In this document: piece after piece, positions 7,616-14,823 of the stretch
Numbering within the stretch: position 1 is the stretch's first letter
Layout: every line of letters starts with the position of its first letter
Assembly (NCBI GenBank): GCA_016708905.1
Contig: JADJEV010000005.1
Span: 124,001-188,000, forward strand
Direction: 5' to 3'
Source of the DNA: Candidatus Methylophosphatis roskildensis
GTDB taxonomy: Bacteria > Pseudomonadota > Gammaproteobacteria > Burkholderiales > Rhodocyclaceae
DNA length: 64,000 nt
Position numbers and translations under genes: made by a program
The notes under the pieces: generated by a model
Database searches by the model: none
Told to the model about the DNA's origin: nothing
What the model saw: the letters and a program-made list of their open reading frames with translations, nothing else

Positions 7616-7942
7616 TCACTTGCAGCGGTTGTTGGCATTGACCACGTCGCCCTTGACGACGACGATGATTTCCCGCGGGGCAAAGCCGCGCGGCGGATTG
7701 ATGCTGTTGCCGATGTTGATGCCGCAGTCGCTGATGCCGGAGTTCTGGTCCGCAACCGACGAGCCATCTCCCGAACCCTGCTGCGACGAACCCATGGTGC
7801 TCGACTTGGCGCGGGCCTTCGCCAGCTTGGCGAGCGACGACTCCGGCAGATCGGTTGGCTCGGCGTCGGCCGCCGCGAAAACGGGCGAAGCGATGCAGCC
7901 CATCGCGAATATTGTCGCTACTGCAATCAGCCTTGTGTTCAT
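7616..7942 (-). CDS. Small secreted Ser/Gly-rich protein of the curli-like operon, unknown function
   Basis: A 108-residue protein with a signal peptide (MNTRLIAVATIFAMGCIASPVFA). The mature part starts with an Ala/Glu/Ser-rich segment containing a GSSQQGSGDGSSVADQNSG stretch. It ends in a compact module: DCGINIGNS, then APREIIVVVKGDVVN and a final NNRCK. Two cysteines bracket this module and could pair. The ATG at 7942 has a GGGGAG ribosome binding site. It sits between the curlin-like gene and the CsgG-like gene (34-base gap), the position of an accessory or minor subunit gene. No known CsgE, CsgF or CsgB similarity is seen, although the IGN motif recalls the GNA motif of the repeat protein next door. 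Confidence 0.7.
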   Translation of the reverse strand: MNTRLIAVATIFAMGCIASPVFAAADAEPTDLPESSLAKLAKARAKSSTMGSSQQGSGDGSSVADQNSGISDCGINIGNSINPPRGFAPREIIVVVKGDVVNANNRCK

Positions 7943-7956
7943 GATTTTCTCCCCGG

Positions 7957-7990
7957 GTCCGCGTGCCGTCGATGGTGCTGGCACGCGGAC
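7957..7990 (-). promoter_or_regulatory. Intercistronic hairpin after the curlin-like gene
   Basis: A perfect 11-bp stem (GTCCGCGTGCC 7957-7967, complement 7980-7990) with a 12-base loop lies between the stop of the curlin-like gene and the next gene of the operon. No T-tract follows, so full termination is not expected. It could stabilise the 3' end of the subunit mRNA or attenuate downstream expression, giving more subunit than channel. That function is inferred. Confidence 0.5.
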
Positions 7991-8006
7991 GGGTCCGGTT
8001 GGATGA

Positions 8007-8480
8007 TTACTCGGCGTTGCCCAGGTTCATGCCTTGGTTGTTGCGCGATCCGCTCTGCGTCTGGCTGATGTTCTTCGCCACGACATTGGAGGTTGCGCTC
8101 TGGAAGGTGCTGCCCTTGGCGTTGCCGATGCGCAGCTTCTGGGTGTTGTTGTTGCCGCTCTGGCGCTGGGAGACGTTCTCCGCCTTGACGTTGGAGGTGG
8201 CGCCCGAGAAGGTGCCGGCTTGGGCGTTGCCGATTTCCGCGCTTTGCTTGTTGTCGTTACCGCTCTGGCGCTGGCTGATGTTCTTCGCCTTGACATGGGT
8301 GTGGGCGCCGGCGAAGGTGCTCGCCTTGGCGTTGCCGACATCCAGATTCTGCTCGTTGCGGTTGCCCGACTGGTTTTGCGTCGCGCCATCAACCGTGACA
8401 TCGGTGGTCGACGCTGCGAAGGCAGCGGCCGAGGCGAAGGCGATGAGGGAAACAGCGGCGGTCTTGATGATTGCTTTCAT
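8007..8480 (-). CDS. Curlin-like repeat protein, probable functional amyloid subunit
   Basis: A 157-residue secreted protein. Signal peptide 1-22 (MKAIIKTAAVSLIAFASAAAFA). Residues 35-157 are three full 35-residue repeats (35-69, 70-104, 105-139) and a half repeat (140-157). Each repeat reads QxQSGNxNxQ, then four residues, GNAxxxTFxxA, and VxAxNxS. The Gln/Asn/Gly/Ser-rich QSGN..Q and IGNA strands recall the curlin repeat (SxxxxxQxGxGNxA..Q), but the repeat is longer than the 22-23 residues of CsgA. A beta-solenoid amyloid fold is therefore likely. There is no cysteine. A strong AAGGAG ribosome binding site precedes the ATG at 8480. Neighbours are an OmpA-like gene upstream and a CsgG-like channel two genes downstream. 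Confidence 0.8.
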   Translation of the reverse strand: MKAIIKTAAVSLIAFASAAAFAASTTDVTVDGATQNQSGNRNEQNLDVGNAKASTFAGAHTHVKAKNISQRQSGNDNKQSAEIGNAQAGTFSGATSNVKAENVSQRQSGNNNTQKLRIGNAKGSTFQSATSNVVAKNISQTQSGSRNNQGMNLGNAE

Positions 8481-8573
8481 GGTGTACTCCTTGATAGTAG
8501 GTTGAGTGACTTCTTGTTTTGCTGCTTTTTGGCTTGCGACAGCCATCCATTCCATGCGTGTGGAGCGGATTCC

Positions 8574-9194
8574 TTACGCGCCGGCGCGAAACTGCACGCG
8601 GCGGTTCTCCGGAGCGAACGGGTTGTCCCGAACCAGCGGATCGTATTTGCCTTTGCCGACGACGCGGAAGCTGCTCGCTGGCAGTCCGTGACGCAGCACC
8701 AGATAGTTCTTGACCGACTCGGCGCGACGCCGCGACAGGATCAGGTTGTAATCGGCGGAGCCGGATGCATCGGTATGCCCTTCGATCACGATGCCGATCT
8801 GCCGGCCGGCCAGCCGGATGCCTTCCGCCACCGCATCGAGCGCCTCGAGCATGTCGGGCTGGATCTCGGCCGAGTCGAACGGAAACTGCACCTGCAGTGC
8901 GAAGGAAGATGCCGCGTGGTGGGTCGGCGCCGGATCACGGGCGATGCGCTCGATCTCCTTCTTCGGCGGCAGCGCCGCGCTTTCCGGTGCGTCGGGCAGC
9001 AGCCTGATGCCGCGGGTGCGGATCGGTACCGCCGGCTCGTCGACCGGCTCGCCCAGCAGCATGCGGGCAACGTCTTCGGGCGAGGGCCGCTCGCCCTGGC
9101 GGTAGAGCATCACATCACCTGCCAGCGCCGTGCCCGCGGCGGCGAGCAGCGCCAGCAGCAGCATCGTCGGACGGAGTGTTTTCAGGTTGTTCAT
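8574..9194 (-). CDS. OmpA-family peptidoglycan-binding protein, first gene of the curli-like operon
   Basis: A 206-residue exported protein. Signal peptide MNNLKTLRPTMLLLALLAAAGTALA, a spacer of about 80 residues with Pro/Arg-rich segments, then an OmpA C-terminal-like domain (about 100-204). That domain shows QVQFPFDSAEIQPDMLEAL, IEGHTDASGSADYNLILSRRRAESV and the closing NRRVQFRAG. Asp and Arg residues of the EGHTD and SRRRA motifs are those that bind diaminopimelate. There is no transmembrane barrel. The start at 9194 has GAGG nearby. It is likely to anchor the machinery or fibre to the cell wall; this is inference from the domain and operon. Confidence 0.85.
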   Translation of the reverse strand: MNNLKTLRPTMLLLALLAAAGTALAGDVMLYRQGERPSPEDVARMLLGEPVDEPAVPIRTRGIRLLPDAPESAALPPKKEIERIARDPAPTHHAASSFALQVQFPFDSAEIQPDMLEALDAVAEGIRLAGRQIGIVIEGHTDASGSADYNLILSRRRAESVKNYLVLRHGLPASSFRVVGKGKYDPLVRDNPFAPENRRVQFRAGA

Positions 9195-9781
9195 GATCGA
9201 CCTCACCAAAGTTTGGAACTGCGTATCTGTCTGCTTTGCTTGTTTCTGCTTCCGGATTGCGACGGTCTTGTTTCGCGTTGCCGCCTTTTCCAGTTCTCTT
9301 TTCTGACCTCTTGTTGCTGACCTCTTGTTGCCGGCCTTGCTGTCTGTTTCGGTATCCGCTTCGTATCGTTTTCTTGTCGGGAACCGTTCTGCTTTGTTGC
9401 GTGTTGCCGTGAAGTGAATTCTCCGGATTCCACGGATCGGGACAATTGAACGCTTGGGTTAGACCCTCGACTGACGTGCTCGCCCGACAGGACCGCGCAA
9501 ACGAGGCGGAACGGACGGCGCGATCGGGCGCCTCTGCCGAGTGAAATGTCGGCGCCCGAGCGATGGCATTCGGTCACGTCGAGATGCGGTTTGCCCGGCC
9601 GATTCGGCGTTCCGCGATGGGGCAAAGCGGTCCCTCACCGGTCGTAGGACCGACGGCCTAAGCCGCTTCCGAAGGCTCGCTGAAGCCAGGAAAAGCGAGG
9701 AAATCCGCTGGTTTGGACAGAATCCGGAAACGATCCCGAGGCCGGCCTGTCGAATTGCGGTCAGCCACCCGGTAAATCGAA
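9195..9781 (-). other. Long leader/promoter region upstream of the curli-like operon
   Basis: About 590 bases without a convincing gene between the OmpA-like gene and the divergent DUF3429 gene. From 9205 to 9420 the minus strand is strikingly purine-rich and A-rich compared with the rest of the window, as in a long unstructured 5' leader. A 14-base tandem duplication lies inside it. No sigma-70 or sigma-54 promoter could be assigned with confidence. The rest (9421-9781) is G+C rich and shows only short inverted repeats. Confidence 0.45.
9303..9330. repeat. 14-bp perfect tandem duplication
   Basis: The unit CTGACCTCTTGTTG occurs twice head to tail (9303-9316 and 9317-9330) in the leader of the curli-like operon. 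On the mRNA strand each unit contains an AGAGGTC segment. It could be a regulator site or simple slippage. Confidence 0.6.
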
Positions 9782-10243
9782 TTGGACAGCTCGGCCCACT
9801 CCAAACGCATCTCGATTCCCAAAGCGCCGCTCTGGCTGGGCCTCGCCGGGCTGATTCCGTTCTTCGGCATGCTCTCGCTGGCGGCGGGTATCGAGGGCCC
9901 GCAACGCACGGTGCGGCTGTTCTATCTGGCCGGCTACGGGGCGATCATCCTGAGTTTTGTCGGCGCGCTGCACTGGGGCGTGGCGATGATGCTGACCCGC
10001 GACAGCGACGCCGACCGCTGGAAGCTGATGACCTGGAGCACGGTGCCAGCCCTCATCGGCTGGTCCACCCTGCCGCTACCGCCGCACCCGGCCTTCGCCG
10101 TGCTGATCGTGACCTTCTGGGTGCACTTCGTGATGGACCGTGGGCTGGCAACACGCCACGGCGTGCCGGACTGGTATCTGCCGCTGCGCCTGATCCTGAC
10201 CAGCGGCGCAACCGTGTGCCTGGCCTTGGGGCTGTTTCTCTAG
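9782..10243 (+). CDS. DUF3429 membrane protein
   Basis: A 153-residue membrane protein of the DUF3429 family. It has about four to five hydrophobic segments, and the family blocks LGLAGLIPFFGMLSLAAG, FYLAGYGAIILSFVGALHWG and GWSTLPLPPHPAFAVLI are readable. The only start that gives the family N-terminus is TTG at 9782, without a strong ribosome binding site. A later start would remove the first membrane segment. It is convergent with the M20 amidohydrolase gene, 6 bases between stops. Function of the family is unknown. Confidence 0.75.
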   Translation: MDSSAHSKRISIPKAPLWLGLAGLIPFFGMLSLAAGIEGPQRTVRLFYLAGYGAIILSFVGALHWGVAMMLTRDSDADRWKLMTWSTVPALIGWSTLPLPPHPAFAVLIVTFWVHFVMDRGLATRHGVPDWYLPLRLILTSGATVCLALGLFL

Positions 10244-10249
10244 GCGCGG

Positions 10250-11431
10250 CTATGCGTCGGCCAGCACGCGCTCGACCAGCCGCACCCAGTAGGTCGCACC
10301 GAGCGCGATGATCTCGTCATTGAAGTCGTAGTGCGGGTTGTGCAGCATGCAGCTCGACCCGGCCGGGTTCTCAGCAGCGCCGTTGCCGATCCACACATAG
10401 CATCCCGGCTTAACGTTCAGCATGAAGGAAAAATCCTCCGCGCCCATGCTCGGCTGCATGTCGCCGCGCACATTGGCCTCGCCGACCAGTCGGCCGGCGA
10501 CTTCGCGGCACACTTCGGCCTCGGCCGCCGCGTTGATGGTCGGCGGATAACCGCGCCGGTAGTCGAGCACGACACGCGCCCCGAAGCCCGCCGCAATGCC
10601 GTCGCAGACGCGTTGCATCGCCGCCTCGCACAAGTCCTGCACCTCGGGCTTGAACGCGCGCACCGTGCCGCGCAGCAGCGCCAGATCGGGGATCACGTTG
10701 TAGGCCTCACCGGCATGAAACTGGGTGACGCTGATCACCACACTGTCCACCGGATGGACATTGCGCGAGACGATGCTCTGCAGCGCCTGCACCAGCGCAC
10801 TGCCGGCCAGTACCGGGTCCACGCCCTGGTGGGGCATCGCGGCGTGTGCGCCATGTCCTGTCACCGTGATCTCGAATTCGTCGGAGCCGGCCATCATCGG
10901 CCCGGCCCTCACCGCGAACTGTCCGACGCCGAGGCCCGGCCAGTTGTGCATGCCATAGACCGATTCGACCGGGAAGCGCTCGAACAGACCCTCCTCGACC
11001 ATCGCCCTTCCACCGCCCTCGCCTTCCTCGGCGGGCTGGAAGATGAACACCACCGCACCGTCGAACTGCCGCGTGGCGGCGAGATACTCGGCCGCGCCGA
11101 GCAGCATCGTGGTGTGCCCGTCGTGGCCGCAGGCATGCATGCGGCCGGGATTGCGCGAGCAGTGATCGAAGCTGTTGCGCTCCTGGATCGGCAGAGCGTC
11201 CATGTCGGCGCGCAGGCCGATCGCCCGCCTGCTGGAACCCACGCGCAGCACGCCGACCACGCCGGTCTTCGCAACTCCGCGATGCACCTCGATACCGATG
11301 CGCTCGAGATGCCGTGCAATCACCTCGGCCGTGCGCAGTTCGGCGAATGCCGTCTCGGGATGGGCGTGGATGTCACGCCGGATTTCAGCCAGTCCGCTCT
11401 GGCGATCCCGGATGGCTTCGATTATCTTCAT
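10250..11431 (-). CDS. M20-family amidohydrolase (HipO-like)
   Basis: A 393-residue cytosolic metalloenzyme of the M20D amidohydrolase family (hippurate hydrolase / N-acyl-amino-acid amidohydrolase). Metal and catalytic motifs are present: RADMDALPIQE, MHACGHDGHTTMLLGAA, FQPAEEGEGGGRAMVEEGLF (catalytic Glu) and MGAEDFSF near the C-terminus. A dimerisation lid with VTGHGAHAAMPHQGVDP lies in the middle. The ATG at 11431 has GGAGG about 10 bases upstream. It removes acyl groups from N-acyl amino acids in characterised relatives; the actual substrate is not readable. It stands alone, with 222 bases to the divergent deacetylase gene. Confidence 0.88.
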   Translation of the reverse strand: MKIIEAIRDRQSGLAEIRRDIHAHPETAFAELRTAEVIARHLERIGIEVHRGVAKTGVVGVLRVGSSRRAIGLRADMDALPIQERNSFDHCSRNPGRMHACGHDGHTTMLLGAAEYLAATRQFDGAVVFIFQPAEEGEGGGRAMVEEGLFERFPVESVYGMHNWPGLGVGQFAVRAGPMMAGSDEFEITVTGHGAHAAMPHQGVDPVLAGSALVQALQSIVSRNVHPVDSVVISVTQFHAGEAYNVIPDLALLRGTVRAFKPEVQDLCEAAMQRVCDGIAAGFGARVVLDYRRGYPPTINAAAEAEVCREVAGRLVGEANVRGDMQPSMGAEDFSFMLNVKPGCYVWIGNGAAENPAGSSCMLHNPHYDFNDEIIALGATYWVRLVERVLADA

Positions 11432-11653
11432 GATCGCGTTGCCTCCAGAGGCTATTCTAGTACTGCGCCCCGGGGGTACCGGAACAAAATGAAAGCGATG
11501 GATTCGGCCCGATGGCTAGGCGCAAACCGCAGCAAATCCAAGTGGTATCGCGACGATTTGCAACGACGCCATCGGGTCGAAGACGCGCTTTCATGTTTCG
11601 ATACCTCCGGGGCGCAGTACTGGCGCCTCGCCCAGAGCCATGCCCGACCCCGA

Positions 11654-12556
11654 ATGAAGCTCTTCTACGCCGATCATTTCGTGTTGCCGCTGCCGCCCGG
11701 GCATCGCTTTCCGATGGAAAAGTACCAGCGCCTGCGCATGCGGCTGGCCGCCAGTGGCAAATTCGTCGACGACGACTTCCGCGTGCCGCTAGCGGCGGAC
11801 GACGCCACGCTGGCCCTCGCCCACTGCCCCGATTATGTCGCGCGCGTAGCGCGCGGCGCGCTCTCTGCGCAGGAGGTCCGTCGCATCGGTTTTCCGTGGT
11901 CTGCCCAGATGGTCGAGCGCTCGCGCCGCTCGGCCGGCGCCACGCTCGAAGCCTGTCGCGCCGCGCTCGCCGACGGCATCGCCGCCAATCTCGCAGGCGG
12001 CACCCACCACGCGTTTCGCGATCGCGGCGAGGGCTTCTGCGTGTTCAACGATGCCGCGGTCGCCGCCCGCGCCATGCTGTTCGAGCAGCGGGTAGCGCGC
12101 GTGGCGATCATCGATTGCGACGTGCACCAGGGCAACGGTACCGCCGCCATCCTCGCCGGGGACGACGACATCTATACCTTGTCGATCCATGGCGCGAAGA
12201 ATTTTCCGTTCCACAAGGAAACCAGCGATCTCGATATCGAACTGGCCGACGGCACCGGCGACCGCGACTATCTGGCCGCGCTGAAAGCCGCGCTGGATCG
12301 GGTCTTCGCGCGGTTCGACGCTGAGCTCGTGATCTACCTGGCCGGCGCCGACCCCTTTGAAGACGACCGGCTCGGCCGGCTCAAGCTCAGCAGGGCCGGC
12401 CTCGCCGCACGCGACGCGCTGGTGCTGAATGCCTGCAAGGCACGAGGGATTCCGCTCGCCCTCGCGATGGCCGGCGGCTATGCGCGCAACATCGACGACA
12501 CGGTCGATATCCACGCCACCACCATCCTCGCCGCGCGATCGATGTTCGGCGCCTGA
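11654..12556 (+). CDS. Histone-deacetylase-family amidohydrolase
   Basis: A 300-residue enzyme of the histone deacetylase/acetoin utilisation superfamily, a zinc amidohydrolase acting on acetylated lysine, polyamines or similar groups. Visible active-site motifs: GGTHHAFRDRGEGFCVFND (His pair), IIDCDVHQGNGTA (zinc Asp and His), YLAGADPFEDDRLG (zinc Asp) and AMAGGYARN (Gly-Gly-Tyr). Start taken at ATG 11654 (MKLFYADHF), the typical family start. The frame stays open upstream but that part runs opposite to the amidohydrolase gene and is not coding. A second, different family member lies at 19245-20207. Confidence 0.9.
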   Translation: MKLFYADHFVLPLPPGHRFPMEKYQRLRMRLAASGKFVDDDFRVPLAADDATLALAHCPDYVARVARGALSAQEVRRIGFPWSAQMVERSRRSAGATLEACRAALADGIAANLAGGTHHAFRDRGEGFCVFNDAAVAARAMLFEQRVARVAIIDCDVHQGNGTAAILAGDDDIYTLSIHGAKNFPFHKETSDLDIELADGTGDRDYLAALKAALDRVFARFDAELVIYLAGADPFEDDRLGRLKLSRAGLAARDALVLNACKARGIPLALAMAGGYARNIDDTVDIHATTILAARSMFGA

Positions 12557-12678
12557 GCCGGCCGCGCAGCATCGGCGTCAATCTCACCTCGGCCCGTGCA
12601 GAGCGCAGCCTGGGCTGGCGCAGGTCGCCCGACGCCTGCCTGCCCATGACTTTGGGCTTGGCATGGCTCAACGAGGGT

Positions 12679-12749
12679 AGGTTGGGCTGACAAAGGAAGC
12701 CCAACATCTGACCATCCATGACGTTGGGCTTCTTTCGTCAGCCCAACCT
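12679..12749. repeat. Long imperfect palindrome beside the broken mrr gene
   Basis: Two 27-base arms (12679-12705 and 12723-12749) are reverse complements with two mismatches, separated by 17 bases. The arm begins AGGTTGGGCTGAC and ends AAGCCCAAC. As far as I remember, TAGGTTGGGCTG...AGCCCAAC palindromes are dispersed in many proteobacterial genomes, so this may be a REP-like element. It could also act as a terminator between the convergent deacetylase and mrr genes. The rest of 12557-12801 holds no gene. Confidence 0.75.
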
Positions 12750-12801
12750 TGTATCTACACAAGCTACGCGCGGGACACCGCCGACTCGGTTCGGAACATC
12801 G

Positions 12802-13728
12802 TCAGAGGCCGACTTCGCCCTCTTCGAAGTAATCGGAGTCGATGCGTTTGACGATATATGACGCGGAAACCGAAACACCAACATCAAAGTCCATCATTAA
12901 GCTCGCAAGTAACGGCCCATCGATAAGAACGACCTTCGTATCTATGCGCGACGCGTAGTCTATTGCCTCGGCTGTAAACGATGACGAAGTAATGAATACT
13001 CCCTTCTTTGCTCGCTGACCCTGAAGCGCACCAACGAACTTCTGAATCTCGGGCCGACCGACAGACCCTTGCCACCGCTTTGCCTGGAGGTAGATAGTGT
13101 CCAAGCCGAGACGATCCTCCTTGATAATGCCATCGATGCCACCGTCACCACTTTGGCCGATTCGTTCGCCAGCGTCTCAGCGTGAGCCACCGTAGCCCAT
13201 CTTGACAAGAAGCTCTACGACGAGTCGTTCGAAAAAGGTCGGGGAGCATGAAAGGACTCGACCCAAAATGTCCTGAGCGAGACTGAGCCGAATCCGCTGG
13301 TGCGCGAGTTCAAGTGCTTCCTCGGGCGTTTGTTCCGCTGCGACAGCAATGGATTCGGTTCTTTCGGTCTCTTTGTTATTGCGCGAACCATCACGAAATT
13401 CGATGAACTCGGGGAAGCGCTCGAGAAACCTGACGCCGATTCTCGCAGGATCGTCAGCAATGACTTGCCTGCCTCGCTCTGTGATTCGCAACGCACCTCT
13501 GCGGGGCGATCCCAAGAGTCCCGCCTTCTTGAGATAGGAGTTCGCCCACCCTACGCGATTGTTGAATGTTGCCTGTTGTCCGCTGGGCAACAGCTCGTTG
13601 CGTTCAGCGGGAGTCAATCGAAACTCAGTGGCAAGGACTTCGACAGCTTCGCGTGTGGCATGATCATTGCCATCCGATGCGAAACGAAGTAGCGGAAGCA
13701 TAAGCGTCTGGTAGTCGGGAATCGGCAT
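12802..13728 (-). pseudogene. mrr: Mrr-type restriction endonuclease interrupted by one in-frame TGA
   Basis: A 309-codon frame that matches Mrr, the type IV enzyme that cuts modified DNA. Codon 184 is TGA (13177-13179) and the frame then continues without a shift. Before the stop: the Mrr N-terminal winged-helix region (MPIPDYQTLMLPLL, LTPAERNELLPSG, ALRITERGRQVI) and FERLVVELLVKMGYGGSR. After it: DAGERIGQSGDGGIDG and YLQAKRWQG, which carry the Asp and the QAK of the PD-(D/E)xK nuclease site, then RPEIQKFVGALQGQRAKKG. Only the stop is abnormal. The gene is visibly richer in A+T than its neighbours, which suggests acquisition by transfer. No partner methylase is adjacent. A sequencing error cannot be excluded. 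Confidence 0.85.
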
Positions 13729-14385
13729 TGAAATCTGGCGAGACGGGATTGATGAGCGTAAGTCTATCGCGTAGCCGTATCCCTCGTCGAGGCCTTCTCT
13801 AAGTGGCTCGTCATACGATTGTGCATCCCACTCGATCGCCTAAAGCTGTTTAACAGCCCCGCGACTGCGGCGGGCACTCCATCTTCGCAGTCTGACCGCA
13901 GCGCAGCGAAGCGAGGTTGCAAAGCCCGCCCGCCGCGCGAGCAGCGCTGGGGAATTCTCCGGCGGCTTCGTACCCGGACATCCGGCCGGGTTGGGGTAGA
14001 TTCGCGGGTCGGCGTGGTGATTCTTCTTGGCGAAACAGGAATAGGAACGCGTCTGCCCAGCGAAACCGGCGCGGCGGCTGCAACGCAACCCACACTGGAA
14101 GATCCAGAGTCCGCACCCTCCCACCATGGGAAGAGGAGCTACCCCAGTGACAATCGGATCGTCGATTCCCTGAAACCCGCATGGATAGGCGCTCTCACGC
14201 CATGCCAAGCTGCGCACCAATAGCCTCGGGCGTCCCGGCGCATGCATGCCCGGGAAGTCCAATCCATGCGCCCTCCAGCCCGGCCCATTTCTGCCCCGAA
14301 CGCAGCCCACGCCAGACCCGCCACGCCTTGCGCGAACCATGCACCGTAGGCACTGACTAACCGGAGGATTCCACTGGAGACACCC
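13729..14385. other. Gene-poor stretch between mrr and the 108-residue gene
   Basis: About 650 bases in which no recognisable gene, RNA or mobile element was found. Open frames exist on both strands but have no ribosome binding site, no family similarity and unusual composition (Arg/Pro/Ser-rich). Together with the A+T-rich broken mrr gene it looks like an accessory insertion scar. Confidence 0.4.
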
Positions 14386-14712
14386 ATGGCCACCCTGCCC
14401 TACCGGACCATCAGCAATTCGGGCGCGATCATCGACGCGACATTTGAATTGCATGAACATACGGGCGATGCCAGACATGTCGCGCTGATGCTCAGCGCCG
14501 TGATGTCGGTGCTCGACCATGAGATCAGCCCGCGCCAGCAGGTCGCCAACGGCGATGTGCTGCAGGCATTGGCGATGGCGCTCGCCTTGCGCGCCGAGAT
14601 GCTGCCGGCCGCCCATGAAATGAAACACGGCCTGGCGCGGCAACTGCTCGAGCAGGCGCTCGCCGCGATGGTCGATGCACACCACGGCCGCGGTGGCGTC
14701 GGCCACGCGTAG
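14386..14712 (+). CDS. Hypothetical 108-residue helical protein
   Basis: Not recognised. It has no signal peptide and is mostly helical (Ala/Leu/Met-rich with several His residues: HEMKHGLARQLLEQALAAMVDAHHG). It starts MATLPYRTISNSGAIIDATFE. The ATG at 14386 has GGAG 7 bases upstream, and codon use fits the neighbours, so it is probably a real gene. It precedes a Spy/CpxP-like gene by 111 bases on the same strand, which may mean shared control by the envelope stress system that follows. A distant helical metal- or cofactor-binding role is possible but unsupported. Confidence 0.6.
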   Translation: MATLPYRTISNSGAIIDATFELHEHTGDARHVALMLSAVMSVLDHEISPRQQVANGDVLQALAMALALRAEMLPAAHEMKHGLARQLLEQALAAMVDAHHGRGGVGHA

Positions 14713-14823
14713 AACCGCGTCGGGCGGCTTCAAGAATCTTTACATTGCGTACAAACGCCGGTTGCATCTGGCGCGCATGATCCATCCCATCGCAATCGGC
14801 GATATCAACCAAGGAGCAACACC

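Noticed and set aside
8007..8400. 105-base DNA repeats that could suggest a repeat array
   Set aside because: Explained by the 35-residue protein repeats of the curlin-like subunit.
9203..9625. Minus-strand open frame of 140 codons whose end contains QSGSRNKQ, like the repeat of the curlin-like protein
   Set aside because: No ribosome binding site, no signal peptide, Arg/Gln-rich composition from the purine-rich leader; only one short match to the repeat, so chance is more likely than a second subunit.
10331..11653. Upstream extension of the first deacetylase frame
   Set aside because: The extra 440 codons lie opposite the M20 amidohydrolase gene; the family N-terminus begins at 11654.
12802..13104. 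Independent short gene for the C-terminal nuclease part of Mrr
   Set aside because: It would start with a TTG inside the conserved catalytic domain, without a ribosome binding site and after the first catalytic Asp; it is better read as the 3' part of the broken mrr gene.
13840..14733. Minus-strand frame of about 300 codons across the gene-poor stretch
   Set aside because: It runs through the antisense of the 14386-14712 gene and has a composition unlike any protein (Arg/Cys/Gly-rich), with no start signal.
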